Shown here: positions 12,694 through 27,235 of the stretch, piece by piece
How the letters are laid out: every line of letters begins with the position of its first letter
Position numbering within the stretch: position 1 is the stretch's first letter
Source of the DNA: Lactifluus volemus
Taxonomy: Eukaryota > Basidiomycota > Agaricomycetes > Russulales > Russulaceae
Direction of reading: 5' to 3'
NCBI GenBank assembly: GCA_022376515.1
Contig: WTXI01000083.1
Span: forward strand, 81,079-145,078
DNA: 64,000 nucleotides
Notes under the pieces: generated by a model
What the model was told of the DNA's origin: nothing
What the model saw: the letters and a program-made list of their open reading frames with translations, nothing else
Database searches by the model: none
Translations under genes and position numbers: made by a program

Positions 12694-13464
12694 ATGCAAA
12701 CTGACGACACCGTCCCTACGCTGCTGGCTGATGCGAGCAACTGGGTCGTCTATCGTAAACTCTTATTCCTAGAACTCGAGTCCCGCTCCCTCCAGCTTCA
12801 CCTCACCCACGCCGAAGCACCAAAGGAGTACTCCGACATCGATGGCCCAGCTCGCTGGGCCAGGGAAGAAGGGACGGTGAAGCTGATTATAGCCAGTACC
12901 GTCCCTGACTCCACTCTCTACAGCATCAGGGAGTGGACATGCGCGAAGGACGTATGGGAGACCGTGACGAAGATCTATCAGGAGCGGTCCCGACCGATAG
13001 TGGCAGACTTGAACAGGAGGCTTAGGAACAAGAAGTGTCGCGAGGGGGAAAACGTTCACACCCATTTCAGACAACTCTCTGACCTCCGTGAGCAGCTTGC
13101 TGAATTGGGCAAGCCCATCGGCGATGAAGAGTACACCTACTTGCTGATTATCTCCCTCCCCTCCTCTTACGACCCCATTCTCACTGCCATCGACGCCTCC
13201 GCCTACCTTAACGAGAGCACAGTCACTCCTGGCAACGTCATCAATGTTGTGGGTGGCGCGTACGACCGGGAGCGGGACGAGAAAGACACCGCCAATGCCA
13301 AGAAGAAGGATATCAAATGCCTCAATTGCAAGAAGCGTGGTCATGTAAAGGCCGATTGTTGGGCGAAGGGAGGTGGAAAGGAAGGGCAGCAACCCATACG
13401 CAGAGGCCAGGACAAGATGCGCGCCACGGCAGCCGAAGAAGATGTCGAATTCGAGGTCTGGTGA
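12694..13464 (+). CDS. gag-only Ty1/copia protein with zinc knuckle (UBN2 family)
   Basis: A single uninterrupted frame of 256 codons encodes a copia-type Gag. It has the UBN2-like core (residues about 10-190, with DASNWVVYRKLL, AKDVWETVTKIYQ and LIISLPSSYDPIL) and a CCHC zinc knuckle CLNCKKRGHVKADCW at about residues 209-223. In the family this binds nucleic acid and builds the particle shell. A stop follows soon after the knuckle, and no protease, integrase or reverse transcriptase follows in the next 370 bp. No flanking LTR pair is evident. Its frame is intact although its neighbours are decayed, and it has a TATA-like box. It may be a recently stranded fragment or a gag gene kept by the host. 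Confidence 0.85.
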   Translation: MQTDDTVPTLLADASNWVVYRKLLFLELESRSLQLHLTHAEAPKEYSDIDGPARWAREEGTVKLIIASTVPDSTLYSIREWTCAKDVWETVTKIYQERSRPIVADLNRRLRNKKCREGENVHTHFRQLSDLREQLAELGKPIGDEEYTYLLIISLPSSYDPILTAIDASAYLNESTVTPGNVINVVGGAYDRERDEKDTANAKKKDIKCLNCKKRGHVKADCWAKGGGKEGQQPIRRGQDKMRATAAEEDVEFEVW

Positions 13465-13834
13465 AGGACCCCTCTCATAGTGTATTTCACTTGAAAGGTG
13501 ACCTGAATATATTCGACTAGTATGGCCAATCCAGAGTTATCCTCAAAGTCTTCCCTGCGTACAGATAGTATAGGTTACCCCGAGCGCGATATCAAGAGAG
13601 GCCTGACCGTGGGATATAGTAGTGAGACGATTCGAGATCCAGCGCCAAGCTTCGAGAAGGTTCCCAATGTCACGGCTCTCGAGTTCCTCGTGACGTTTCA
13701 GAATTAATGACTATATGTGTTATGAGATGACTACAAGCCCCGCTCTTGAGCGCAAAAAAGCTAACGCGCCAAAGTTAGAGGCCAACGTATGATGAACCAG
13801 GCTGGAAGAGGGGAGGGCAAAGGGTGTATGGATG
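13465..13834. other. short intergenic stretch
   Basis: A 61-codon plus-strand frame at 13522-13707 shows no domain. Otherwise this is the space between the copia gag gene and the 3' end of the RecQ gene. Confidence 0.35.
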
Positions 13835-16895
<3,061 letters not shown>

Positions 16896-17252
16896 CAATC
16901 CAAACACAATGGACAGAGAGGTAAGTGGAGTCTGGTCAATTGAGGGATCAACAAACACCAGCGTCAATTGTTACCATATTAAGATGGTTGAATATTATTG
17001 TCAGAAATAAATACTTGCGCCGACCTACATGTGAATATTTCAACCTTGTTGTGTTTGATGCAGCAGCTCATGCAAAATTTTGTATACCAAGAAAATTGCT
17101 CAATTGTAATTTCGGGACATATAAAGGGGTTCGCAAATTTCTCAACTGAGGGGTTGATATAGCATCTCTCGAGTCCACTGAAGGATATTCCACATATAAG
17201 TCCTTGATAAGTACTCGTAATTCTCACGCTATCTTTCGACGACACATGTTAC

Positions 17253-20200
17253 CTACAAACGCTGAATAAGCTGTTTTACTCCCGACATCCAAAGCGTAAT
17301 ATCGCCTCCACTCGTGCGCGTCAGCATGTCCACATGGATGGCGAGTGCAAGCTCGCGATCATGATTGGCCATCGCTATGTCACTTTAAGTACAAACCTTG
17401 CCACTTTCCATCGCACATGTTACGCACCTTTCGTGAGCTCGCCAAGTTGCCCAACCACCGGCGCCGAGAGCGTCTCGCAATTCAGCGCGTCAAATAGCGG
17501 GTTGATACGGCGCTCGAGGTCCTCAACCAGGCGTCGTTGAGAATTCTACATGCATCGATCTGTCAAAACAACCTGGTCTACTAGAGAATCGCAAACGGGC
17601 ACACGCACAGGAGTCGCTTCCTTGATTTGATTTAGCTTTTGACTGACCACATTGTAAATGGGCCTTAGTGAATCGGGTATGTGCGTCCGGTCACCAGGAG
17701 CTACAGTTACACCTTTAGCTTCATACTACTTGTTTTGAGAGCAACGTAACTCACGATACTTGGGGGGAGGAGGTCCTTGCGATGCAGCGCGTTGCGGGGG
17801 CCCAGCGATAGGTTGGCCACCCAAAACCTGGGGAGGACCCCCTGGCGGAGGGGGGACACGAGTCGGGGCTGGGGGGTGCTGTGGGGCAAGACCAGGATGC
17901 GGCTGCTGCTGCAGTGGTGGTGAAATGGGGGAATATGGGCCAGCAACTGGTGCGGGCACCTGACGAGCCTGAGGGGGCGGCGCGGGCGGAATGCCTGCAC
18001 CAGGAGGTGGAGTGGCCCGCGCATATGGGTTAGCCGGAGGGGGCGCGGAGGCCACAGGGCCGCGTTGCAGAGGTGGGGCATATTGCCCTGGAGGCGGCTG
18101 ACGAGGTGGTGGCTGCTGGCCTGCGGGGATCGCATTCGCCATCTGCGGCGGAGCTGGTGCTGGGCCGACCGGCGGATACTGCCCAGGTGCAGCGGCTGTA
18201 TGCGGCGGAGGCGGGACCGGGATGCGACCCTGAGCTGCAGGCGGGGGAGGAGGGCGTGCCTGCACACTAGCGGGACGGGGGGGAGGGGGAGCCAGAACTG
18301 GGGACTGACCACGCGCGAAATACGTCGAGCTGGAGACAGAACCTTGCATGGGTGCAGCATTTGGGAAGGGTGATGTGATAGCGGCAAGCTTATTCGCAGA
18401 GCCGCTAGGCGTGCGTCGGTCAGGAACTGCTGGCGCGTCGTTCCAGCCACCGTTCTCACGGCGCTTGGGTGGCAATGGGGCCGCAGGGGGAGGAGTAGCC
18501 TTTGAGGCACCAAAGGACGGGGGAGGGGGCGGTACAATCTGACCGCCATGCGGCTGTGTCGGATGTTGAATGTACGCACTTCCCGTTGGGTAATGGAGGG
18601 GCGCGGTCGGCTGATAAGGCTGTGATAGCTGTTGGATAGGCTGTGCAGGTGCATAGGGATTGCTTGCAGCTGGAGGGATGTTGGTGGGTGCATATGAATT
18701 ATAAGTTGATGCGGGAGCGGCAGCAATTGCGGGCCCGGCGGCCTGCTGTTGAGCGGCAGCAGCATAGGGATTATATGGGTAGGCGGAAGTAGACGCAGAG
18801 GCGGCGGCGGATGTGGAAGCCATTGCAGGAACAACGGGGGCTATGGGGGCCACAGAAGGAGGGGAGACTTGTGGGCGAGATGATGACGCAACTGGGATTT
18901 CAGAGACCCCTGCCGCCACAAGAACGCGTTCTCTTCCTGCAGCAAACTCAAGCTGTGTACCTGGTTGGCCCCTATAACCAGACGGTGTGAGCTTGAGGAA
19001 TGCGACAGCCTGTTTGACGAGGCCCTGTGTGGCAAGGAAGTCCGCATATTCGAAGTAGCGATCGTACAGCCCAGACAACTTGTACGTTCTGGCGGCTGCA
19101 TCCTCGCCAACGGACTCCTTTTGCTCCAGATCCTTATCCACATACGATGCTGCTGCGCGGAAGACAGTGACTTTCTCGATAAAAGTCTGAAGTGCAAGTG
19201 TGTGGGCAGTGTATCGCGAAACACCGGGTGTTATCCCATCAGCCAGAATCCGCTTCTCTTCCTCGGCCAACTCTTCGGTCCAGATATTGACAAGCCGCCC
19301 AAGGCGGCCCGCGGCGAGATAGGCCAGGGTTGCATTTTTTCTCAGTTCCGGAGCCTCGGTAGCGTGCTCCGAACGGGCAACGCTAGCTTGAAATTCCAAT
19401 CGCGCACCAAGCTGCTCTGCAAGTCCACCAAACTCGTCTGCGCGTGCGAAAGTACACAAGACGACGAAGATTTCTTGCCAGTCTTGCAAGTCCGCGTTTT
19501 GAACAATATCGGCGAGGTCGTTAGTTACCACCGATTGGAAGAGGCGTAGGTATGGCAGCGCGACGGTACGCTTTTCAAAGTATGCTTTCTGCGTACGAGC
19601 GAGCAGCTCGGGGCCACCTTTTACTGCAAGCAGAATAGCATCTGCGAAGCGCTCCACAGAAAGACACAAGGATACAGCGCTTTCAAAGTCACCAACGACC
19701 AGTGCTTTGGTAACCAGGCGATCCGTCTCGCTTTCATCAGCAGGGTAGATATGGAATGTATTGCTTTTGAGAGTGTCCGAAGCAGCAGATGAAGGACGAG
19801 AGCCAATGGTGGCAGCAACGGATGAGTCAATGCCATAATTTGTGTGTGGGACAACAGGAACTGCCTCGTTTGTGGATTGATTTAGCCCCATTGTACTGAA
19901 GAAATCCGCCGCGGCGTCTAGCTGGGGTGTACCTGCGGGACCATCATCACCAAAGAGGCTGGGAGCGGTGGTTGTAGACTCGGCATCTGGAAGTGGAGTG
20001 ACGTTTGATGTGTCCGAGGCAGCGCCAGCACTGACTTCCGAAGGAGTCGCATCAAGCAAATCTTCTGCGCTGGCCGTGGGGCTTCTTTCGGGCTCGGCGA
20101 AGGACACCACTGGTTCATGTGGCTTGACATCGGTAACGTCGTCCTCAGAAGGCGGTTTGACAACTGGCAGCGGGGTGCTCTCCTCTGCCGCGGACCTTAG

Positions 20201-22034
20201 TTTCGCAATGGCCTCTGCAACGCGTGCAGCGATTTCAGATTTAGAGAAACCCAGAAGTGTTACGAGCTCGTCACGCGAATCCGCATGGAACAAGCTGAGT
20301 AGAGCTTTCCATCCGGCGACGCTCTCAACTGCCGCAGCCTCGGCCTCGACACAGCGCTCAGTTGCGATTGCAGGGAGGTCTTGGCCATCGATCGCTTGGC
20401 TTAGTCGCTCGGCACGAGCGACAACATTGTCTTCGGTGGCCAACTTGCGCGTGTGCACAATGCCGCTCTGATGGCGACCCTCCTTGTTCGTAAGATTTGA
20501 TACGGTCACAAGTTGCCCACCGTAGCCGAACGAGGCGGAAGCTGGGCGACACAACCATTTTGGAGGCTGCTTCAGCGTGAATGAAGCTTGATTGGTCCGT
20601 GTGAAACTCGGATTGTCAAAAATGTCAGCGCCATCCAGTTGAGGTGTCGCGGTGCCAATTTCACTCTGGGAGACTTCATTAGTGGATTGGATAGAATGAA
20701 CGCCAATGGTTCCATCGAAAAATGCGGTTGCCAATAGGTCGGGATTACGTGGGCACCATTGCACTTGGAAAGCCCAATTGTCGGCTGAAGGGAGCTAGGA
20801 CTGGATCAACTTTTGGAATCACTCTCAGGTGACAACGACATACTTCGCCAATGATCTCAGAGGTTTGCGGGTTCCAGCAAAGTGCACGGTTGTCCTTGCC
20901 ACTTGACAAAAGAAGATCCGCATCCTGCTTACACCATGAAAGCGAAAGGACGCCTTTCTCGTGACCGGTGAGAATCTAATGTTGTCCATGAGGTAACATT
21001 CGAGAACGTAGACGATTCGATATACCTTTTCTGGAGCGCGCGCGTTGCGCAAGTCCCAGACCATGATGATCGGTGAAGCATCATCTTCTGAAGAAGTGAC
21101 TAGTCGAGTCGCCTGCGTAGCGATTAATATATGTCATCTGTGTGAAACGACCAACCACCAACATTATCTGGGTGCCACGCCACATCGCTCATTCCACGGC
21201 GCCCGCTGCCGGCCTGAGTGCCACTTGTATTGCCGCCATATGCCAGCGCGACGACCTCTCGCTTGCCTCTAAGGTCCCACACAACAGTGTACCCAGTGCC
21301 GCTAGATGTTGCCAATACGTGAGGGACCTGATTGTTCCAAGCCAGTGCGCTGACTTCGTCAAGTTTTGAGCTTCGAGTACCAGGAGAATACGGTTTACTA
21401 GGATCTTTGAGATCCCAGATGTAAACCTGAGAATGAGTAAGATACTACGAGTTGGAAACATAAAGGATAGGTGTACCTCTCCATTGATGCCTCCTGAAGC
21501 AAATAGAGTGGCTTGTATAGGATTAAAATCTAGACCACGGACTGGTCCAGTATGCGTGCTATTCTTAAGTAAAAGAGCCTCGGAGGTACTGGAGTGATCA
21601 CGTCACTCGCGCCGCCACAAGAACGGGACATACAGAGACGAACTTTACATGGGCCACGATTTTGGATGGGTCCCAGATAGTAAGCTCTCCGTTTTCCATA
21701 CCGGCAGCAATCACGCCTTCGGGGCGATTACCATCTCCCTTCCCCCAGGTGATGCGATTGAACCTACCAAGGGAGACATTCTGTCGAGCATAATTGACGA
21801 ATAGCTAAAGGCACACCTTGAACTATTCGAAACCGAGCCGCGCGGGCCTAGCTGACCTTCCCCACCGAGATCATACTCGAGCTTGTTGAGAAAATCGGGA
21901 GCCCATATCTCCAGTTGACTGTCGTTGGAGAAAGACTCATCTAGGGCCCCGGCGACTGTTCCCGTTGCTAGTAATGGAGTTGAGAGAGGCGACCACGCAA
22001 AAGTAGAAGTTCTGTGGATCTCTTTCAGTTTCAT
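17253..22034 (-). CDS. SEC31: COPII coat subunit Sec31
   Basis: Outer-coat subunit of COPII vesicles, which carry cargo from the ER to the Golgi together with Sec13. The start at 22034 ([16 protein letters not shown]) is the conserved beginning. N-terminal exons (22034 to about 20764) encode WD40 repeats ([35 protein letters not shown]). A single long exon (20764 to about 17755) carries the rest of the propeller, the alpha-helical solenoid ([33 protein letters not shown]) and a long proline-rich stretch. Final exons restore the C-terminal SRA1-like helical domain ([30 protein letters not shown]), ending in QLIQRL with a stop at 17253. The open frame at the 3' end of the long exon runs into an intron, so the true C-terminus is downstream. 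The length, about 1,300 residues, is normal. Large antisense frames over the proline-rich part are composition artefacts. Confidence 0.93.
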
Positions 22035-22605
22035 GACGGTGTTAAAAATAAAAGATAGTTGGCTGGGGCGACGTGTCACGTTCAATATACGATCCGGCCC
22101 TAAACAGCTTTGTGTCACGTTACTATTACCCTGTTAGGACTAGTCTCGGAAATATCACGTGATTTATCGCATGACTTCGGCCCCTTACGCGTTTGGTCTA
22201 AGTCGCGATTCCGGGTCACCACCGCGTCTTTACTCTGCTCAGCCCCGGACTTCCGCCTACATGGCCTTATGTGGCTATTACAACCTTCATGCCGTCTTCT
22301 AGCTTTGTTCAAAGGAAAACTCCGAGACAAGGTGTGATGTATCTTCTAGGTTCTCACCCTACAAATGGACAAATGAGCGGCTAGAGAAAACCCAAACGTT
22401 ATGACGCTGCCTAGCCACATTCATGACCTTTGCGTGTCAACCCGCTCTATCACACGACTTTTTCCTTTCACGAAACATGACCGCTGTCGGTTTCCTTCTC
22501 GAACGTCCTCGCCCAGCGCGTTGTTTGGTGCATCCAAGCATTCATTCCTCCGCTTATAATTTGACCTCATTTGCAACGCGATGACGATTCGGAATTCCCC
22601 TCTAT
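22035..22605. promoter_or_regulatory. divergent promoter region of SEC31 and the UbiA gene
   Basis: 571 bp lie between the two start codons on opposite strands. I see no clear TATA box. The CACGTGA sequence at about 22156 (an E-box-like CACGTG) is the only short motif that stands out. Confidence 0.45.
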
Positions 22606-23696
22606 ATGAACATCCTGTCTGGACTCGCCCCTTTCGACTCCACTGTCAGTATGGTGGCCGGCTTTATCCTGCGACTTATACTCGTACTGAGCTACCACCT
22701 CCACACCGCCATTTTATTTACCTGGACAGACTACAAGACCATTTTCGTCCCCATTGTAAGTGCTTGACTCGGGCAACCCTTTACTATGCTTAATAGAGCA
22801 CAGGTTGTCTTTGCTTGTGCTACCGCACCAATACAGTCGTTCTTTGGCCTGTTCCGCTGCTGTGTATGGGTGTGGTTCCACCTGTTACTGTGCAACGTAT
22901 CCAACCAAGCACGCAGTCGCGAAGAAGACAAGGTAAACCACCCTTGGCGTCCCCTTCCGTCTGGGAGGATTTCAGAGTCCAAAGCTGTTGCCTTGCGTTG
23001 GGTAATGGTCGCATTCTGCATATATCTGTCGTCAATTTACGATCAAGATCTCGTCATGACAACCCTCGGCCTCGTGGTCACCACATTTACTTATGATGAG
23101 CTCGGGGGGTCGGGCAACATTGTTGGAAAAGCCCTCTGTACTGCTGCAGGATACAGCTCTTTTGAACTCGGCGCTACCACAATCATCGGTATGTAACCTG
23201 GAGAAAGATTCCTTTCGCTTGACGTATCCTAACAACAAATAGGCGCCCACCATGCGATGGATTTCGTGTCCGTCACAGCGGTGTTTATTAGCGGCATGAT
23301 CATCTTCACTGCGATACAAGCACAAGACTTTCCTGATGTCGAAGGAGATAAGGTAGCGGGGCGTGTGACTTTCCCGATTTATGCGCCCGAATTCTCTCGA
23401 ATTTTGACGCTTTTCGCTACCATCGCCTGGTCCGTATTCCTCAGCTGGTTCTGGGAAATCGGTCCTATCAGCATCGCAGTTTTCGTCAGCCTCGGGACCT
23501 ATGTCGGATTGCGCTACTACCATTGGCGGACCTTGGAGGCTGATAGAAAGTCATATTTCTTATTCAACGTACGTTCTCACCCTCACCCGTTTGTACCCAC
23601 GGAAATGTCGATGCTGACCTATAGGTGCCGTAGGTCTGGCTAATGGCCGCTCATGTGCTTCCTTTGCATGCTAGGACCTCCGTGTTGGCATTTTGA
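22606..23696 (+). CDS. UbiA-family membrane prenyltransferase or terpene cyclase, 4 exons
   Basis: Exons 22606-22755, 22804-23188, 23243-23568 and 23634-23696 sum to 924 nt, 307 residues, with GT-AG introns. The start (MNILSGLAPFD) was chosen because it is in frame with exon 2; the ATG at 22581 is not. Hydrophobic segments repeat through the protein, as expected for an intramembrane enzyme with 7-9 helices. The first metal-binding region is CNVSNQARSREED in place of the usual NxxxDxxxD; the second is QDFPDVEGDK, matching DxxxD. UbiA enzymes move prenyl groups on to aromatic acceptors in membranes, and some fungal members cyclise farnesyl diphosphate. The changed first motif prevents a choice. 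An alternative acceptor at about 23625 would truncate the protein, so I prefer the one giving NVWLMAAHVLP. Gene intact; substrate unknown. Confidence 0.85.
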
Positions 23697-25842
23697 TGTA
23701 GATTCGATTGACAGCTCATTTACGCCATAATATGTATCAACGGCGCCGTCCAGCACGGCCCGCGTATGACATGACCAGGTATTTATCAGACGCCCTACTT
23801 TACGTCTTTACCTCTGTATAATGCTTAGACAACTTTACCATCAATTTCTGTACCTAGGCTAACCTTTACTATTCTCTGTATCATATGACCTGTCTTTTAA
23901 CCATTACCTGCGGGACGGTAAAAGTATCTGTTCTGTAATAGCACCCTGTTGCCGTTCTAGACACGACGCACTCTTTATGAACGGTTGCTGCTATCCTCAT
24001 GCGCCTTGACAGCCGCACCGAACCCGTACGGGAAATGGGCCACACGGGCTTGCCAACGCACATTCTTAATATTTCGACGTCAATTCACTGGCACAAGGTG
24101 GTTGCCGCGCCCCTGAAACGTGTACACCTCGAGGTCGGCGGGGAACCAGCGCAGTTTACTAGCTTAGCAGTCCCACTCCACACGATGCTGGGAAGCTGTG
24201 ACACAAAACACGATTGTAGCACTGCCCGCTGCGTGACGACTTAGAAGCCTGGACTGGCCTATGCCTAGCCCTTGTCTCCAGTGCTCTGTCCAGTGCTCTG
24301 GTGTAAGCCAAGCGTGTCCTTCATGGATCCCCGTCCTTGATAAGCAAAAACACGACTTTCTTGTGAGTACACCATGGGAAGTGCCGATCACGAACTGCGG
24401 AGATAATGTTAATCCATATCAGCCACGTGTCATAATCAAGCAGACGTAATCCTCGGTACCGGCGATTAACCGACTGACTTGTACTGTACTGAGCATCATA
24501 ATCATCGTATCATAGTTGGACACGGGCGATATGGACATTACAGTAAGCTCTTGGTGATTGGGGGACAGAATACCGGATTAAAAAAGGCTCCGAAATCCGA
24601 GGCAAGCTTCTAGCCAAAGATACCCCATTTCGCTAACAAAATATCACACAGGATTGAGATATTTGTGCACATGGCCTTTTGGAAATGCTCCAAAGAGAGC
24701 GCCACATGAGTCTGAACGCGTGTTTATGTCAGTATTTGGATCGAACAGCTCGAAGGCGTATTATAGCACCGCCAAGGATCCGGGCCCTTGCATGGTGGGA
24801 AAAATAAATGATACTTTAGAGCCAAATGAACAGTCGGCCAATCAGACGTTGTCATTATGCCTTGGATAGCAAGCTCATAGGCCAGGCGTAGGCTCCTAAT
24901 ACCTGGCGTGAACCAAGCGGAAATGGTCAAGGAGAAAAGCATCCGAGTAAGACCTGCTTCAATCGATGATCACACATGAGGAGAGCATGATGGGACTGTG
25001 GGAGCCCTTGAGTAACTCAAAAGGCTTCCGTGGATCACATCGAAACCTTTTCAAGCCTAGTAGACAAGTTGGTGGCTGGCAGGTTTACGCGTGTTACTCT
25101 ATAGTGCTCAAGAATTCTGCAGATGGGTGTGCAAAACCCGCTATTTCTAACCACCATAAGGCCGACGCCAATAGTAAGCATGAGGAGAGGCCGAATGGAG
25201 TGCGCCACTAGACGCGAAAAGTCGTTCAGAAAGCAAATATCGCTACACCAGGAGCCTGAGAGACAGAGCAACTATTCCCCCATTGCGAGGTCCTTTCCGA
25301 CGCAGTAGAAATGTCACAAGCAAGCCAAAGCCACCAGCGTATTCCAAAAAAATCCAGAAAACGATGCGTCTTGGCAAAACTTTCGGGGGCCTCCAGAATG
25401 GTGGGAACCGAATGAAGAGGCGCGACTTGGAAGAAATCATAAGGTTACGACGCCTGGCTAACTTGAAATAGGACTAACACTTCGGAACAGGCAGAGCAGA
25501 AACCCGATGGGCCCAATTTGCTAACGAGCCTCAATGGACGTACTTGGTGCTCTTAGGAGTTACCCCGGCCGATGCCAGCGGAGTGACAGCCAGGAAGGAA
25601 GCCACGTGGTTTCGTTTCCACGCCGCCGTCATTCAACTGTCTCTTCAGTTTGCCTCTGGTCTGGCAGATTGAATGATCATCAAGTTTGTCAATTTTAAGA
25701 ATCCGACGTTGGCTTAAATGTATGAACACTCCGAGTCGCATCCGAGCGAGTCCGACTCTGCCTAAAGAAGCTACTCATATAACTTTGAATTACTTGCGAC
25801 TTACAAACGACGTAAAAAAAATGTCAAAAAAGTCCCTCATCA
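23697..25842. other. 2.1 kb gap without a supported gene
   Basis: Small frames (60-80 codons) on both strands show no domain or splice pattern. A local duplication of CAGTGCTCTG occurs near 24280-24300. No RNA gene, long inverted repeat or LTR is visible. It may be decayed repeat DNA. Confidence 0.4.
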
Positions 25843-27104
25843 TTACTTCCTTTCACGAATATGAAGCTTCTTCTGCTTCTCAACCTCCGCAGCGGCTTGG
25901 CGCATAGCTTCGCCCTCGCGGCGCCACTGCGTCTCCTCGTACGCATCCCACTCCTTGCGCGCATCGACCCACCGTTCCTGCACATCCCTAACATCGCTGC
26001 GCAACCCTCCGCGCGGGCCCATCGCGCTCGACATGAGCGCGTACGCGTTAGGTCGCGCCGAGCTCGCCGCGGACGGGTCCGCCACCGCTCCTTCGGGAAT
26101 TTTCGTACCCGCCTGGGGAATGAAGACGTAGCCGGTCGCGCGATCAATGGCGCGCGTTAGGTTCAACATTGAGTGCTTATCCTGTAAAAAGTTGTTTGCG
26201 TGAGTTAACATCCGAGCGATACGTTTTTTTCGTCCCCCAGTATTTGCCGGCCCGACGCACCTCCACAGCGAGCGTCTCGAATCCGACGAGACCAAAGTCC
26301 TCTATCAACCCGCAGATTGCCATGTTCAGGGCGCTGTAACGCGGCGAAGCAGATGACAGTGCGTTCTCGAGATACGAAAGATCTTGCACTTCGGTGTAAA
26401 AGTCGAGGTTGAAGTCTGTTGCACGAGATGTGAGACTTTGGTCGTTGCGTCTCCAATATGAGAGGAAACAAAGCAGGGGATGATAAATACCGAGATCACC
26501 GTACTGCGTCAGAAGGTCGATTTTCGACAGGACGTTGATGTGAGGTAATTCGAGCTGGAGCATTGCCCTCAAAGACAAGAGTAATACCGAGACGTACTTG
26601 GCTGCGTCTGTTACATAATGCGAATCGCATAGGTGGACCGCAGCTAGCTAAAATCCACAGTGGCCATAACATGAACGACTAGGGCAGCCAACATTACACG
26701 AACCAACGTACCCGAAAGCCACTCTTCCCCAACTTTTCGATTATTCTCTTCAAGGAATTGTGATTCGTGCTGATCTCGACCTGCCCAGGCAGATCAAAGA
26801 GAACATATGCGTCCTTCCCCAGCTCCTGTAGTCGATCTTCTAGCCAGTCGTAGTTAGCTTCCAGATACTCCATACAATACAACATCCCGCCATTTGGCCC
26901 AAGTCCGTGTTCTGACATCGCATCTTGGAGGGTGATAAGCGAGGCAATGTTGATAGCGCATGGATATGGGATATTGTCATTTGCGGGATCCAAGTTGACT
27001 ATTGAGATCGGCCGGTTAAGCGCAGTGAAGAGTTGATGCTTTCCGTAACAATAGGTAGACTTGCCGCTGCCCGGAGAGCCGACGACGATCTCTCCAAATG
27101 GCAT
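25843..27104 (-). CDS. GPN2: GPN-loop GTPase 2
   Basis: A small GTPase of the GPN family, known to help assembly and nuclear import of RNA polymerases. The start MPFGEIVVGSPGSGKST at 27104 contains the P-loop at residues 9-16. The G2/G3 region shows VNLDPAND and DLPGQVE, the family-defining GPN loop is in LGPNGGMLYCMEYL, and the base-recognition motif is LSKIDLL (near 26525). A central exon gives FYTEVQDLSYL and GLIEDFGLVGFETLAVE. The last exon (26181-25843) has an alanine-rich tail ending KKLHIRERK. At least three introns of about 50-70 nt interrupt it. All nucleotide motifs are present, so it should be active. It ends 131 bp downstream of the Arb1-like gene on the same strand. Confidence 0.92.
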
Positions 27105-27235
27105 CTTGAAGGTTAGCGAGAAAGGAAGGTCTCTTTCCTAGTTTGGCTTACATCGCCGTGAGGCTTTGTCATTTTCTCACAATCTACACTACATACATTG
27201 TACAAGAAAGGGCGAGGGTTTGGATTGTTATCGAG

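Noticed and set aside
12769..13392. 207-codon minus-strand frame opposite the copia gag gene
   Set aside because: Antisense shadow of a clear Gag protein with a zinc knuckle on the plus strand.
17707..18834. 375-codon minus-strand frame inside SEC31
   Set aside because: It lies in another frame over the proline-rich exon of SEC31; GC-rich repeats keep it open. No domain.
25824..26160. plus- and minus-strand frames over the GPN2 tail
   Set aside because: Alternative frames of the GC-rich last exon of GPN2.
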